64,000 bases of DNA from Dimorphilus gyrociliatus (taxonomy: Eukaryota; Annelida; Polychaeta; Dinophilidae). Shown in pieces: positions 12,001 to 23,788 of this stretch (position 1 is the stretch's first letter; each line of letters starts with the position of its first letter). Made by a program: the position numbers and the translations under genes. A model generated the notes under the pieces. That model saw only the letters and a program-made list of their open reading frames with translations. It searched no databases and was not told the origin of the DNA. The stretch covers positions 1,457,167-1,521,166 of the forward strand of contig CAJFCJ010000005.1 in NCBI GenBank assembly GCA_904063045.1, read 5' to 3'.

Positions 12001-15000
12001 ATCAGTAAATCTAATATTTTATTTGCTACTGGAATTGCAACTTCGAAATCTGAAATTTAAATGAGTCACTACGAAGAAATAAATTTAATCTTAAATAAAA
12101 ACCTGCATGATAAAAAGCATTGAGATATTCATATAACAGCGGCATTACAGACTCGAAATCAAGAACACATGATGGTAGGATATGAAGATGATCGAAATAT
12201 GTCTCAGGATTAAAAGTCTTCAGAATAGAAATACCGTTAAAATTTTGAATGTGTCTTAAAAGAAAACTTACCAAACTTGAATTTAAATTCTCAATACTCA
12301 TACAATAGCTACTGATGAGGCTTGCTAAAGTTAGAGGTTCATTGATTTTCGATACTTCACTTAACATAAATTGATTGCATTGACAAGCGAGGGTAGATAC
12401 TGTTTTTTGGAGTTTATCTAACAAATCTGGACACTCACTGACTAAACTTTCATGATCGCAAACATAGGTAATGATTATCTTGGGCAGAGGGACTAAAGAA
12501 TCTGCCACAAATGGATTTTTTTCATATTCCAGTATTCTATTACACAAATTAACAGCTTCATTGATATTTCCAGTTCTAACACACATCTCTACAATTTGGG
12601 CATGAACTTTATTTTGATTTCTCAAACCTAAGGCATCTGCAAATCTGAATATGTACATTAGCACAATGTCTAACAAGAAGAAAACGAAATTACCTCTTAA
12701 CTTTATGCCATGATAGATCAGAACAGTCTTTGCTAGTTATATTTTCAACGTACATTTCGAGAAAATTTAGTCTTTTGTTTTCAAACATTATATCATTCAT
12801 TTCCGGATTTTCATCAAAATTTTTCTGGTAAGAAAATGTAAAAATTTCACAATATTAAAATATATAAATTGACATACTTGAATTGCTATCGATGAATTAA
12901 ATTGCTCTAGATAATCTTCAAAGTGCATTCTATCCGCATTTTCTGTACATTAGTGAAATATTACTAAAAATTATGATGAAAGTCAAAGTCTGACTTACCA
13001 AGCGACATTTTCAAGACAAAAGTTATTGCAATAAATATCGCTTTCCTTAATTCATTGTACTGAAAAAATTTTGCGATACTTCAATGTCTCATTATTTTCA
13101 TCTATTACAATACCTGTTCTGTTGTATGAGAGGTTTGTTTACGTTTGCTGCATGTTATGGCAGTTCGTAAAGCGCATGTCGATACTTCAACGCTGTTGTT
13201 TTTTATAAAGTCCCAGAATTCTTGCAACTGAAAAGCTTAGTAAATATATGGAATTTGTAAATCTTTAAAAAATATACCTTAAAATCAGAAATTAAGTGAA
13301 CGGTATAAATACGGTAAACAGATTCAACGTCAACTATACCATAGCATTTGACTAGCTTTAAAGCATCGCTCAAGGCAGATCCTTGATCGGAGTGTATAAT
13401 TTTTTTTATCCAGAGCTTTATTAAATAATTCTATATATATATATATATATATAGATATATATATGTTTGATATTACCTTCATTTGGGAAATTTCAATACA
13501 CTTTGGAAGTTGATGAATATTGTATTTATGCAAAACAACTTTTAATTCTGCCAATTCACATTCTTTTCTAAGTTCTTCTATTTCTGGATGATCTAAACGT
13601 AAGGAGCTATGAACTAAGCATGCCATTTCAGCAGACCAAGGCACAGCAGCTGAATGTACCAATCCCATTACTGCTTTGATTTTATACTGTGATACATAAA
13701 CTAAGTAATCATAAAATAGAACTAGATATAAACAAACCTCAATTGTGTCAATGCAGTTAATGATTGCTATACATTTTGCTTCCCACGGTGTATCGCTAAT
13801 ACCAATATGCATGCTATATCCCTCTCTATTTGAAATATACTCTATGTATTGCATAAGAACTTTATCTAATTTTAAGGAATGTTCTTGAGTATAAGTTCGA
13901 AGACGTTTGAATATACAAGTAGGAATGAGCTCTATAGCCTGAATATCGTCCAACATTTTGAACACAATGGACTCTTTCGTTTCCTAGGTGCAAAAGCTCA
14001 TTGAAATATATCGTTTCATAAAAATTAAAAACTTTAGTTACTTGTCTATATTGCGATAGAGAGAAATTACATTGATATTTCTCTCGCAGATCTTTCACCT
14101 TTGTTAGCTTGGACCATAGGAGTTTCAGTTTAACAACTGAATCTTGTACCTAAGAGTTTTGCAAAGTGATAAAATAAGGACTATGGTTATAAAATTACAA
14201 ACATCTTCTAGTTTTTCGTCATGAAAGTGGGCCGAATAACAAAGAGATAGTGAATTACTTGCGGCTGAGTAGGAATTAGCTAACTTTGGCAGTAGTTCTA
14301 ATAAAATATTACAAGCATCAATAGCATTATTAGGCCATCCTTGAGTTTCATTCGATTCCAATTCACATGCTTTTTCATATATAAACTTTGCAACGTGTTC
14401 CTTTTATGGAAAATTTAGTTTTAATATCTGAAGGCATGTAGACATAAACATTAGAGACTAACAATTGATTCAGGTCGACTTCTTATCACAAAAGGTATAA
14501 AGTGATTGGATAACCAAGAGCTCAACTCTGAAATTTTGGTTTTGCTGGGAATAAAAGCTAAAAGTGCTGAGACGCCGTTCTCAGGCATGCTTTCGTTTAT
14601 TTCTCTCTGTTATTTTTCAAAAAAATTAGCCAAACCAAATGAGCAAGCGTATCATATTTAAGTATACCTCGTGTCTATTCCATATAATATAAGCTTTTTT
14701 CAACTTATCTTCTCTAAAACATTTGGCAATCTCTTCATAAATATCGACTCCTTTCCAACGGCTCCATTCATTGGCACTATAAAATTGTATAGGATATAAA
14801 TTCATGAACAGATACTTTTCAAACGTACTCATATTCATTATTGCACATCTTAAACGTCGTTAGTCGATACATGGTTTCCAATACGGAGATAGAGAGCTTT
14901 GATGAAGCGCTTTTAAGCTTGATAAGTTCAATGAAAAAATTTTTATATAATCGTAATTGGAAATTTATAACATACCTTGTTTTCTATAAAATTTAAAAGT

Positions 15001-16893
15001 TTTGAATTCATCTCAAACGATGGCAAGCTGGCTTCAGTAAATGTTATTAGACTGTCTTCGGATTGAATATGCGTCATCTTTTCCAACAATTGAGAGAATA
15101 GATTAATGGCCTCCTCTGGTGCTACTGAATTCCAAGGAGAAAGTTTCTCAAGTAGTTCCCGACAATGCACATCATAAACGATCTAAATTTTTCTTATTAC
15201 AGATACCTTAAGAGATTTATTAAAAAACTAACTTCTAGGTCTAAGGTGTATTGCCTTGCTAAATCTTCAGCTTCTGCGAACATTTTTTTGTTCAGATATC
15301 TGCTCAACCTTAAAAAAGAAAGAAAAGTGATGAGGTTGCAAGCACTAGGAAAATATTACTTTTCTTCTGGTCTAGACTCCGTCAGTGCTCTCACACGTAA
15401 GCTTTTAAAAAAATTTGTCTTATCATTATCATCACTTTCGACGAAGAAAACAGCATCGTCATGAGCTATTATTGGCTTTAAAAGGTAACTGGGGGACTGT
15501 ACTTTTAGTGAATAGAAGGGATTGTTCAAATCGTTAAGCGCGGCCACTCGAAGAAGCATCTCATGTTCAAGTATTTGTATAACACAAACTGAAATTGTGC
15601 TAAATTGAGAAAAGTAAAAATTAATAATAATCTAAAAATTATCAAAGACCAACTTTTCTCTCCTTCCACAGCCTTCTAATAAGTACATTTCCTGAATTTT
15701 AACACCCCGATACCGTTTCAAAATACAAAAGCAATCCATATCAAACACATAAATATCACCCTGAGAAAATTTTATATTATCATGAGATATAAAATTATTT
15801 AATTTCTCACTTTGTTATCTAAAAGTAGCAAAACTTCTTCATTTTCAACAAATATAATTTGCTTAATTTTAGGAAAGATTGTTCCTCCAGTTGTTATGGC
15901 ATTGCTTAAAGCCCACTCATTTGTAACATCATAATTCCATTGAATAATGAAATGAGATCCTGTCCCCTAAAAAATTACGTTTGAAAATTAAAGTAATACC
16001 TTCTTAAATCTCTTTGACTTACAGCTGTATATATTTCGTCTGCTCTTGTTGATGAAATGCTAGTTACATTCATGTGATAAGAAGATAGATCCAAAATACC
16101 AAATTTCAATGAAGACGTAAAGTCTTCAAAAGACGGAAGACCTTTGTAGTCCATTACTTTTACAAAAAAATAATCTTTTAGTGGTCGGACTATCGAACTT
16201 CACTCGTACAAACCTTCTGACAAGGTATTAATTTGAATATTAGAAACATAATATATTCGTTCGTTTGAAGCAAGTAATATGTAGTGGCAGAAACCATCGT
16301 CATCGGGAGGTGTTATAACTGACTCTAGGAATGTTTGATCTCTTGTGTCTCCTATATTTAATTGCTGTTGAAGATATATTTTATAACTACAAAAAATCTT
16401 TCTGATTATCAGAATTACTTTAGTGAATATTTCTTGCTGTCGGGGAATGTAAAACATTCGTATTTTACCATTCTTTTCAGCAGTGAAAATGACATTCTGA
16501 TCATAACTCCAAGCACAAGTTTCAATAACATTTTCTAAATTGGAATTAGGAAATTGTTAACAGATATCATTATATTAGCCCACAACATACCAAACTCCAA
16601 AACTGAGAGAAACTTGTAGCAACCGTCTTGAAATAGAGATATATGCTGATCAATACTAACGACTGCCCAATTTTTACATACAGAGCCCCGTATCAACGGT
16701 TTAGACTTAACCTGAAGAATTTGAAGGTATAGCTAATGATTACCTTTTAAAATATTTTTCTTACTTCACCGTCTGCCGATATAGTTGCCAAAGTTTCAAT
16801 GTCAAAGAGAGCTAATCCAGATTCTTCTCTGGGACCAAAATTAAATGTCTCTTCCCCTGCAAAGTCACAATTGACAATGTTCCACTGAGCCAT
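9010..16893 (-). CDS. KNTC1: Kinetochore-associated protein 1 (ROD subunit of the RZZ complex)
   Basis: KNTC1/Rod is the large scaffold of the Rod-Zwilch-ZW10 complex, which recruits dynein and Mad1-Mad2 to unattached kinetochores and builds the fibrous corona. The start ATG at 16893 gives an N-terminus aligning with human KNTC1 (Gly-rich REESGLALFDIETLATIS segment, start of the beta-propeller). Helical-repeat blocks match the human protein colinearly, notably AAVPWSAEM followed by LDHPEIEEL near 13600, and RISSPHDVEDLG followed by STKLPFHAFL near 11100. The 2.6-kb exon 9249-11799 carries most of the Rod C-terminal domain. A 57-nt intron precedes the last exon, which ends in an acidic tail (ESDCEWDG). 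About 20 exons are spread over 7.9 kb, consistent with the roughly 2200-residue family length. The gene is divergent from BECN1 across 463 bp. Confidence 0.93.
13432..13463. repeat. (TA)n microsatellite
   Basis: A near-perfect TA dinucleotide run interrupted once by GA, located in a KNTC1 intron. Confidence 0.85.
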
Positions 16894-17356
16894 ATTCCTT
16901 TCACGAACTTTAAAGAAAATCTCCTTTTTAAGATTGACGTTTCTTAAAACCAAATCAACCAAAGTATTAAAAACTTTGAAAAAGATAATCAACAAACCTA
17001 TTTAGACAAATAATCTAAACGCTGAAAAGAACGACTAATTATAGCAGTTGAATTTCAATGGTTTCGTTCAATATTTTCGTCAAGTAAGGCGGGAGTACTT
17101 GTAACCGCCAACGGAAAAAGGAGGTTCCGGTTCCGTTTGTATCCATGGACAGCGTAAGAAAAATTCTATTCAACTTAAAAAACAAAACTAGATATATTTA
17201 AATTTTTTTGTCTTAAATGACCTTTTAAGACAGTTTTCTTCTATAGCAAAAAATTAAACAAATAGTCTTTTGAAAATTTATTAGATTGCCTTCCTAATCT
17301 TTCGATTGAGAAAATAATTCCCATTTTAGGGCGATATACAACCAATCTGAAAAATA
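16894..17356. promoter_or_regulatory. Shared divergent promoter region of KNTC1 and BECN1
   Basis: The two start codons face away from each other with 463 bp between them, so this interval must hold both promoters. It includes a G+C-richer patch around 17085-17150. ATGGACAGCG followed by a GTAAG donor at about 17143-17157 could be a short alternative 5' exon. No TATA box is evident. Confidence 0.55.
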
Positions 17357-19124
17357 ATGACCTGCAACGTCAGTTTTGTTTGTCAAAAATGTGCTCAGCC
17401 TCTAAAAATCGATACTTCTTTTGATCGAAATTTAGACAGGGAAGAATATAAAAAATTATCAGGTATTTTTTGTTGTGATTAATTCTGAACATTGATTAAT
17501 AAATTAAGACTGTATAGATATTTGTCGGAAACTGAAAAGCGATGAAGAAACAATCGATATTGGATTATCGTCATTAGCTGTATTTATCTCACTTTTTAAA
17601 ATATGAAATGTCTTTAAGACTAGTATTTTTCTAGTTAGAAGAAGATGTATTAACGTTAACAGTTCCTCCAGCGAGAAATGAAACATTAGACAGCGGAGGG
17701 GAGTTCACTTTACTTGGTGATCCGGAGGTTTCCTCTGAGCATTTAAGCTTAAAAATGAAAATATCTGCTAGTCTTTTTGATGTACTGTCGGGACAATCTG
17801 AGTTAGATCATCCTCTGTGTGAAGAGTGTACAGACACATTACTTGATGAATTGGATAAGCAATTAAGTTCAGCCCAAGAAGAATCGATCATATATAGGTA
17901 ATGGACAGTTTTTTTTATATAAATTTATATAATGACTCAAAACTTTCAGTGATTTTTTAAAGAAGCTTGAGGAGAATGAAGAAAACCAACCAGATGAGAA
18001 TATTTTAAATGAAGAATTGGAAAAGGTAAGTTTTTTATTATTTCGAATAGGAAATCATTTTCTATAGTTCACAGCTTACAAAACAAAAAGAGACCATGTT
18101 ATCTAATCTTGAACATGTGGAAAATGATCAAAAACGCTTAGAAGAAGACTTTACAAATGCTCGAAGTGCTGCTAAAAAAACTGAAGAGGAAGAAAGAGCA
18201 TTTTTTAAGGAATATAATGAATATAAGCGGCAACTATTGGAATATGACAATGCTCAGAAGAGGTTATTATGAAAACATTAGGTTTTATTGTCACTATAAT
18301 TTCCTCTGTTATTATAGCGTTGAGTTACAATTAAGATATGCTCAGATGCAACTGGATAAACACAAAAAAACAAATGTTTTCAACATTACCTTTCACATAT
18401 GGCACAATGGATCATTCGGAACTATTAACGGTTTTCGACTGGGAAGACTACCAAACAAACAGGTTGCTTATTCTAAAGATTAAATAAACATACGTTTCAT
18501 CATTAAAATTATAGGTTGATTGGAGTGAGATAAATGCAGCATGGGGACAAACAGTTTTACTATTACATTCTTTGTCAAAGAAAGTAAATTTAACTTTCAA
18601 AAGGTTGAATTTATTTAAAGAAATCATACGTCGCATATAACGACATATAATTTTAGGTTTATTCTTGTGCCATATGGAAGTCACTCATACATAGAGTCAC
18701 TAGCTGACAAGTCTAGAGAATTACCTTTATATGGTTCTGGGGGATTCCGCTTTTTTTGGGATACAAAGTAATGAATGTATTCATTCTTTTTCAAAATTAA
18801 CTGTTTTAAATTAAAGGTTTGATCAAGCAATGGTTGCTTTTCTGGATTGTTTACAACAGTTTAAGGAAGAAGTAGAAAGGTGTGATTCAAGTTTTTGTCT
18901 TCCGTACCCAATGGATAAAGGCAAAATAGAAGATCCTAATGTTAAAACCTGGTATTCGATAAAGTAAGATGAAAAATAATTGTAACTTTTTTTTTAGTAA
19001 ATTATTTTTCAGAACTCAGCTAAACTCCGAAGAACAATGGACGAAAGCTCTTAAATTTATGCTTACCAACTTAAAATGGGGTTTAACATGGGTTTCTACT
19101 CAATATGATGATTATGACAAATAA
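17357..19124 (+). CDS. BECN1: Beclin 1, PI3K-complex autophagy scaffold
   Basis: Beclin 1 (Atg6/Vps30) is the core regulatory subunit of the class III PI3-kinase complexes with VPS34, VPS15 and ATG14 or UVRAG. The N-terminus has the conserved zinc-like CxxC block ([17 protein letters not shown]). The second exon (17642-17897) carries the BH3-region counterpart and the [16 protein letters not shown] block. A Glu/Lys-rich coiled coil follows. The C-terminal evolutionarily conserved domain is complete, including [29 protein letters not shown], the FFW aromatic finger and [18 protein letters not shown]. Exons from 17357, 17642, 17950 and 18075 onward splice in frame, and the stop is at 19122-19124. 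The BH3 core is atypical: the usual Gly-Asp is Ala-Ser. Confidence 0.96.
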
Positions 19125-19362
19125 CTTAGAAAATAATTTCTGATTTTGAATTGACAGTTCTTATAAATTGTTAGATTTAACATTTTACTGTCAATTTACT
19201 GACAATTGTATATTTTGTTTCATTACATAGTGAATTACAAGTATAGTTCTTGATTATTAAAATTATTGATCAATAAGTACGCTATAAGTGAAATATTTAT
19301 TTGAAAATATTGAATATTGGTTATTGTAATTTTCAAAATACAAAATTACCAATCATCAACAT

Positions 19363-19939
19363 TTAGTCACACTTTAGTGATGAACTATCTGCTTCTTGAT
19401 GCTCCTGTTGCGGCGCCACTGATTCAAAAACTGTACCATCCTTTCGCTTTAAAGAGTTAATACGATTTCTAAACATTTGGTTCTTTTGAATACAATAAAA
19501 GAATTCCTGAATGACTTTAAGAAAATATTTAATGAACAAAAACCCAATGGCTACAAAGATAGCAGCTGATCCAGTGAAAAGAAATGTTGAGATCAATACT
19601 ATTGTTGCAAAACTAACGAAGGAGACTGTAAAGCATTTTGTATAGTTTTAAATTTAAAATAAATTTTACAATAAAACCTTCTGCAATAATTAATATTAGA
19701 AACCCAAATCCAATACTAGCAATCACAACTGATATAAATATCAAAGCAGGGAGAATGGAAAATATCAAGAAAGATGAGATTAATACTGCCAAAAATGAAT
19801 GTTGTTTTGCAAGTACTATTAAACTTTCACACTTTTCTGAGATTTTATATAATTCCCAAACTCGTATAAATTGTTGATATGCCCTGGTATATAAGTTACT
19901 TAGTTCAGAAAATACTTGCTTGTCCTCTACCTCCGTCAT
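19363..19939 (-). CDS. Promethin/LDAF1-like lipid-droplet assembly factor
   Basis: A protein of about 175 residues from two exons joined by a 51-nt intron (about 19623-19673). A polar N-terminal helix is followed by four hydrophobic segments packed into two hairpins, then a Lys/Arg-rich and polar tail. The segment HSFLAVLISSFLIFSILPAL and the following IAEG turn resemble the promethin domain of TMEM159/LDAF1, which binds seipin at ER sites of lipid-droplet formation. Length and topology fit the family (human about 160 residues). The identification rests on one remembered alignment block, so a generic reticulon-like ER membrane protein is the alternative. It is divergent from SNRNP27 with 200 bp between the starts. 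Confidence 0.65.
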
Positions 19940-20139
19940 ACTGCGTGATTTATCTTTTGAAGAAAAAACATTGAAAATAGCTTAGTAATTTAATTGTATA
20001 ACTTTACCTAAACATACACCTCTTATTTTATTACAACTCTGTTATAAGTACTCCGCGTTTTCTATATGTATTGCGAAAATACCAGTTTTCTCTATCACAA
20101 CAACACTTTACAGACTTCCGGTTCCGGTCTATTCTTAAA
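19940..20139. promoter_or_regulatory. Divergent promoter of the LDAF1-like gene and SNRNP27
   Basis: Two ATGs face apart across 200 bp, which therefore includes both 5' UTRs and core promoters. No TATA box is seen. Confidence 0.5.
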
Positions 20140-20997
20140 ATGGGTAGAGGAAGTCGAAGCCGGTCCCCAAGACGAGGTAAATCGGCTGTTTTCATTGACT
20201 ATCTTACAAAAGATTTTTTTTAATATAAAAAAATTAACTAATTTTTTTATATCAATCAAAAATTCTTTTTTTAACGAATTAATAATATGAAATGCTGGGA
20301 AATTCCTGATGTCAGATTATTTACATTAATTATATGGGTTAAGAGCTATAATTTGGCTGCAATATAAAATTTAGATAACAAATTGATGTTTTGATTTTTA
20401 GATCGTAGAGATAAAAGACGTTCGAGATCTCCTGAGAAGCGTCGTGACCACTATTTACCAAATCAGGATTATCAAGATTTTCATTATCGTCCAAGACACA
20501 GAAGTCGTTCACCATTTAGTAAAGAACTCACTTCGTACCATGAACGGCGTCGACGATCCAGATCGCCAGATAGAAAGAAAAAGAAAGATGAATTTTGGGG
20601 GTCTGAAAAAAATAAACATAAACGATCGAAATCTCGGAGTCGCACTAGATCTCCTTCCAAACAAAAGCAATCCTCGTCAGCAACTTCAAATAAAGCTGCT
20701 TCTAAATCGAAAAAGAAAAAAAAAGGTATGTGTTCAAATAAGATAACAAAAATTATAACGGCATTTTCTCCATTTTTTATAGAAGAAGAAGTTCAGATGG
20801 ACGAAGACGGAGATGAAAAAGATCCCACGGAAACTGAAATGATGAAAATGATGGGATTTTCTACTTTTGACACTACAAAGAATAAAAAAGTTGTTGGTAA
20901 TCAGGAAGGAGATGCTCATATATTACTCAAAAGGAAATACAGACAGTATATGAACAGAAAAGGAGGCTTTAACAGACCACTGGATCCCATAACATAA
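20140..20997 (+). CDS. SNRNP27: U4/U6.U5 tri-snRNP-associated 27-kDa protein
   Basis: SNRNP27 is an SR-related component of the spliceosomal tri-snRNP, and its C-terminus sits near the 5' splice site/U6 ACAGAGA region. The start [12 protein letters not shown] precedes a first intron, then an RS/RK-rich low-complexity middle follows (20402-20724). After a second short intron comes the conserved C-terminal domain: [15 protein letters not shown], then [19 protein letters not shown] right at the end. The last block is nearly invariant in the family. Length is about 200 residues, slightly more than human (155) because of a longer RS region. The stop is TAA at 20995-20997. It converges with the serine protease gene. 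Confidence 0.95.
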
Positions 20998-21417
20998 TTG
21001 CGAAAATATCATCCCCGGAACGATAATTCAAGCAGAAAAGTAATATTTTATATATGTATGATAAATATTTTTTGTTTCTCGATATCACAACGCTGTTCCG
21101 ATAAAATATATTTTGCAGATTTTGACATTTGTTATGTTATGTTCTGTTCGGTTTTAATACTAAAACAGCAGCTTACATAAGAACTTTTTGTAAGGTATTT
21201 ACGTAGATTGTCAAATCGGATTAAATTTAATAAATTTAGCTAACTGGACATTAAACAGAATAATCTGCGATTGATTTGATAAAACTTGGTTATAAAAGCT
21301 TGAGTTACATTGTATAAAACTGATGTATTTTTATTGCTATTGTAGTACGTCAATATATATTATATTCAATTAATAAATCTCATAGATAAGCAATCCATTC
21401 TTTCTTGGACCCAGCTT
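20998..21417. other. Convergent 3' spacer
   Basis: About 420 bp of AT-rich DNA between the converging SNRNP27 and protease genes. It contains 3' UTRs and AATAAA-like strings but no supported gene. Confidence 0.6.
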
Positions 21418-22699
21418 TTATGATATTTGCTTTCTAATCCAGTCGTAGTATGTTGAAACTCTTGCAAATGCCCCAGGGTATTTTCCAGGATTATATTTAC
21501 TAGTAAAAGAGGCAACACCTACTTGGTACCAAGTGTCTCCTCTCAAGCACACTAATGGTCCTCCGCTATCTCCCTAATAAATTTGATGGTTAGTATTAAT
21601 TACATCAGAATCATTAACTTTGAAGAATGTCAACTTACGGGGCAAATTCCCATTGTAGATGTTGCTGATTTCATTCCTGCGCATAAGTGAATAGAACTGT
21701 CAATACCCCATGTTCTTGAGCATTTATCATTAGGGTAAATAGGAATTTGAACCTGAAGCGCATTTTTATTTACGCTTCCTCCACTTTTTGTGCAACCCCA
21801 CCCTTGAAAGAAGCACGTATCATTCTCATCAGGAAAGTTTCTAATATAACCATCATTTAGCTTTACTGCTTGTATGTGCGGAGCCTTATCTCCAGCCAAG
21901 TGAGGTACTGATTCTGCTAATTTTATAAGAGCAATGTCGTTTTCCCAATTTTTGTCTGGGTTGTAGAATTCGTGAATTTTTATTCTTTGACCATGAATAA
22001 AGTATTCAACGTCATCTTCATCACAAAGTCCCAAAAAGTCAATTTTGCACAATTTTCCCTTAATCTTCTCAAAAATGTCTTTCTAAACGAAAAAAAGTAC
22101 AAATTGTACTAATTAACTATAATATATATAGTAACAATTTTGAACTTTGAATGCTGACAGTGCAAAATGACAAGATAATTCGCCTTAAACGTATGTAATA
22201 AAGATCAATTATTTACAATTACGTTCATTATTTAATAAATATGTTTCTATAATTTTTGTTTTTGGTACTAGAACCTTAAATTTTAATCTCATATAAAACA
22301 ATATCTATTATATACAGTGAGTTAAAAAATGTACAACTTACAAACATTTCCGTATCACCCAGTCTAACATGAATATTTTTCGCTTCAACTGTATCGCTTT
22401 GAAGAAAAACAAGAGTTTCGTTTGCATTTAAAGATATAAAAAAATACTTACTCTCCATCCTTTAGGCAATGGGCGGCGGTCAGAATCCATCTATCATTTA
22501 TCAACGAAGCAGTGCAGTAAGTTATTTTATAAGTTAAAGTAACACCAAAAAATTTCGTTTTTGGTATTTTAATTTTCAAAGATGCTAAATAAGGCCATTC
22601 ACCTACTTGGACTGATTCTCCACCGATAACTCGTCGAAATCGAGGATTAGTACTAACATATACTGCCAAAGTGGCAAAAAATAATAAAGTCACCTTCAT
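21418..22699 (-). CDS. Secreted trypsin-fold serine protease (S1A), non-tryptic pocket
   Basis: A complete small protease: signal peptide from the ATG at 22699 (MKVTLLFFATLAVYVS), a short propeptide ending NPRFRR, and a mature N-terminus VIGGESV. The catalytic triad is present: His in TAAHC, Asp in ENDIALIKL and Ser in GDSGGPLVC. Four exons can be traced, the last encoding GDSGGP to the TAA at 21418. The residue six before the catalytic serine (position 189 in chymotrypsin numbering) reads as Gly in MGICPGDSGG, not the Asp of trypsins, so cleavage after small or hydrophobic residues is more likely than after Arg/Lys. The Arg-Arg before VIGG suggests activation by a tryptic enzyme. Upstream, at about 22742-22752 on this strand, a GATAAAAAGG element may be the TATA box. 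Confidence 0.9.
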
Positions 22700-23788
22700 A
22701 TCTTTAACGGCATAAACTGCGTAGTGGATGTAGTTTGTCAAGCCTTTTTATCTATTTAGCGCTGGTTAGCACTGAATAAAGGTCTAGGTCCATGTTCTGC
22801 ACACATAGATATTTTGCCTTGAAAGCTGCCTAATTCCAGGCCGAAAGTAACAAAAAATGTGCTTTATTGTATCTTTTATATTGTGTGCAGAATTATATGT
22901 TTAATTTTATTAGAAACTCAATTTTTAGATCATTCGTAATCCTATGTATGCATAAAATTACATCATTATTAATTTCTTTTATTAAAATTTCCTGTTATAT
23001 TCTTAGAGAAAGGGAGGGTTTAGGCAAATTCTTTATCTGAATGTAAGATCTATTCTTCTACCCTTAAATATTAGTAAACTAGGAAACAATTGGATTTGTT
23101 TTTATGAACTGTATAGTATTACTATATATACGTTTTACCAATATCATAATAACAATGTACAAACTGCTCTCGTTCTGCTGTTAGTGCTTTGTAAACAGCT
23201 TAATAAAGGATATATAGACGTAAATATTTCACGGCGCATATTTTAAAGATATTTAAGGATATTGGAGTGAAGTTTTCGAAGTTTGGATCATCTTTATATG
23301 CTTTCTAGAAACAAATACAGTATATGCAACTGTCTTAAGTTAGACAAAATATTTTAATTTGAATAAACTGCTTTTTCGATGGATATGAATATGTTAATTT
23401 TTACTAATAAAAATGACATGACAATATGCAATTGCATTTTCTAAGTTCATTGCTGTAATTAAATTATTTAATATCATTTTAATTTTACAAGAAAATAAAT
23501 AATAAAGAACAAGAATATGTCTTAGTAATAGAAAGAAAACCACTAAAAAATATACCTTTTATTAGTAATGTAATAAAAAAAAATTTTCAACCGCTAGATA
23601 TAAAACCTTTGGCACACGAAGCGATTACTCATTGAATTTTTTCGTGACCGTATTACTATCCGGGGTAAAATACTCCGCTTAGTCACTTAATACAACTACA
23701 GTATATTTCTCCGGTTTAAGGTATTTTAAAAGCTTGACTTGAATATTTTAAGATTAATTTTAACTCAGTCGGCACTCACTGTTTTGAA
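22700..23788. other. Divergent intergenic region, protease to MMP
   Basis: About 1.1 kb upstream of both the protease and the MMP gene. No long ORF or RNA gene is seen. A TATA-like element sits near the MMP end (listed separately). Confidence 0.6.
23599..23605 (+). promoter_or_regulatory. Candidate TATA box of the MMP gene
   Basis: TATAAAA lies about 185 bp before the MMP start codon, allowing a 5' UTR of roughly 150 nt. Assigned from motif and position only. Confidence 0.4.
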
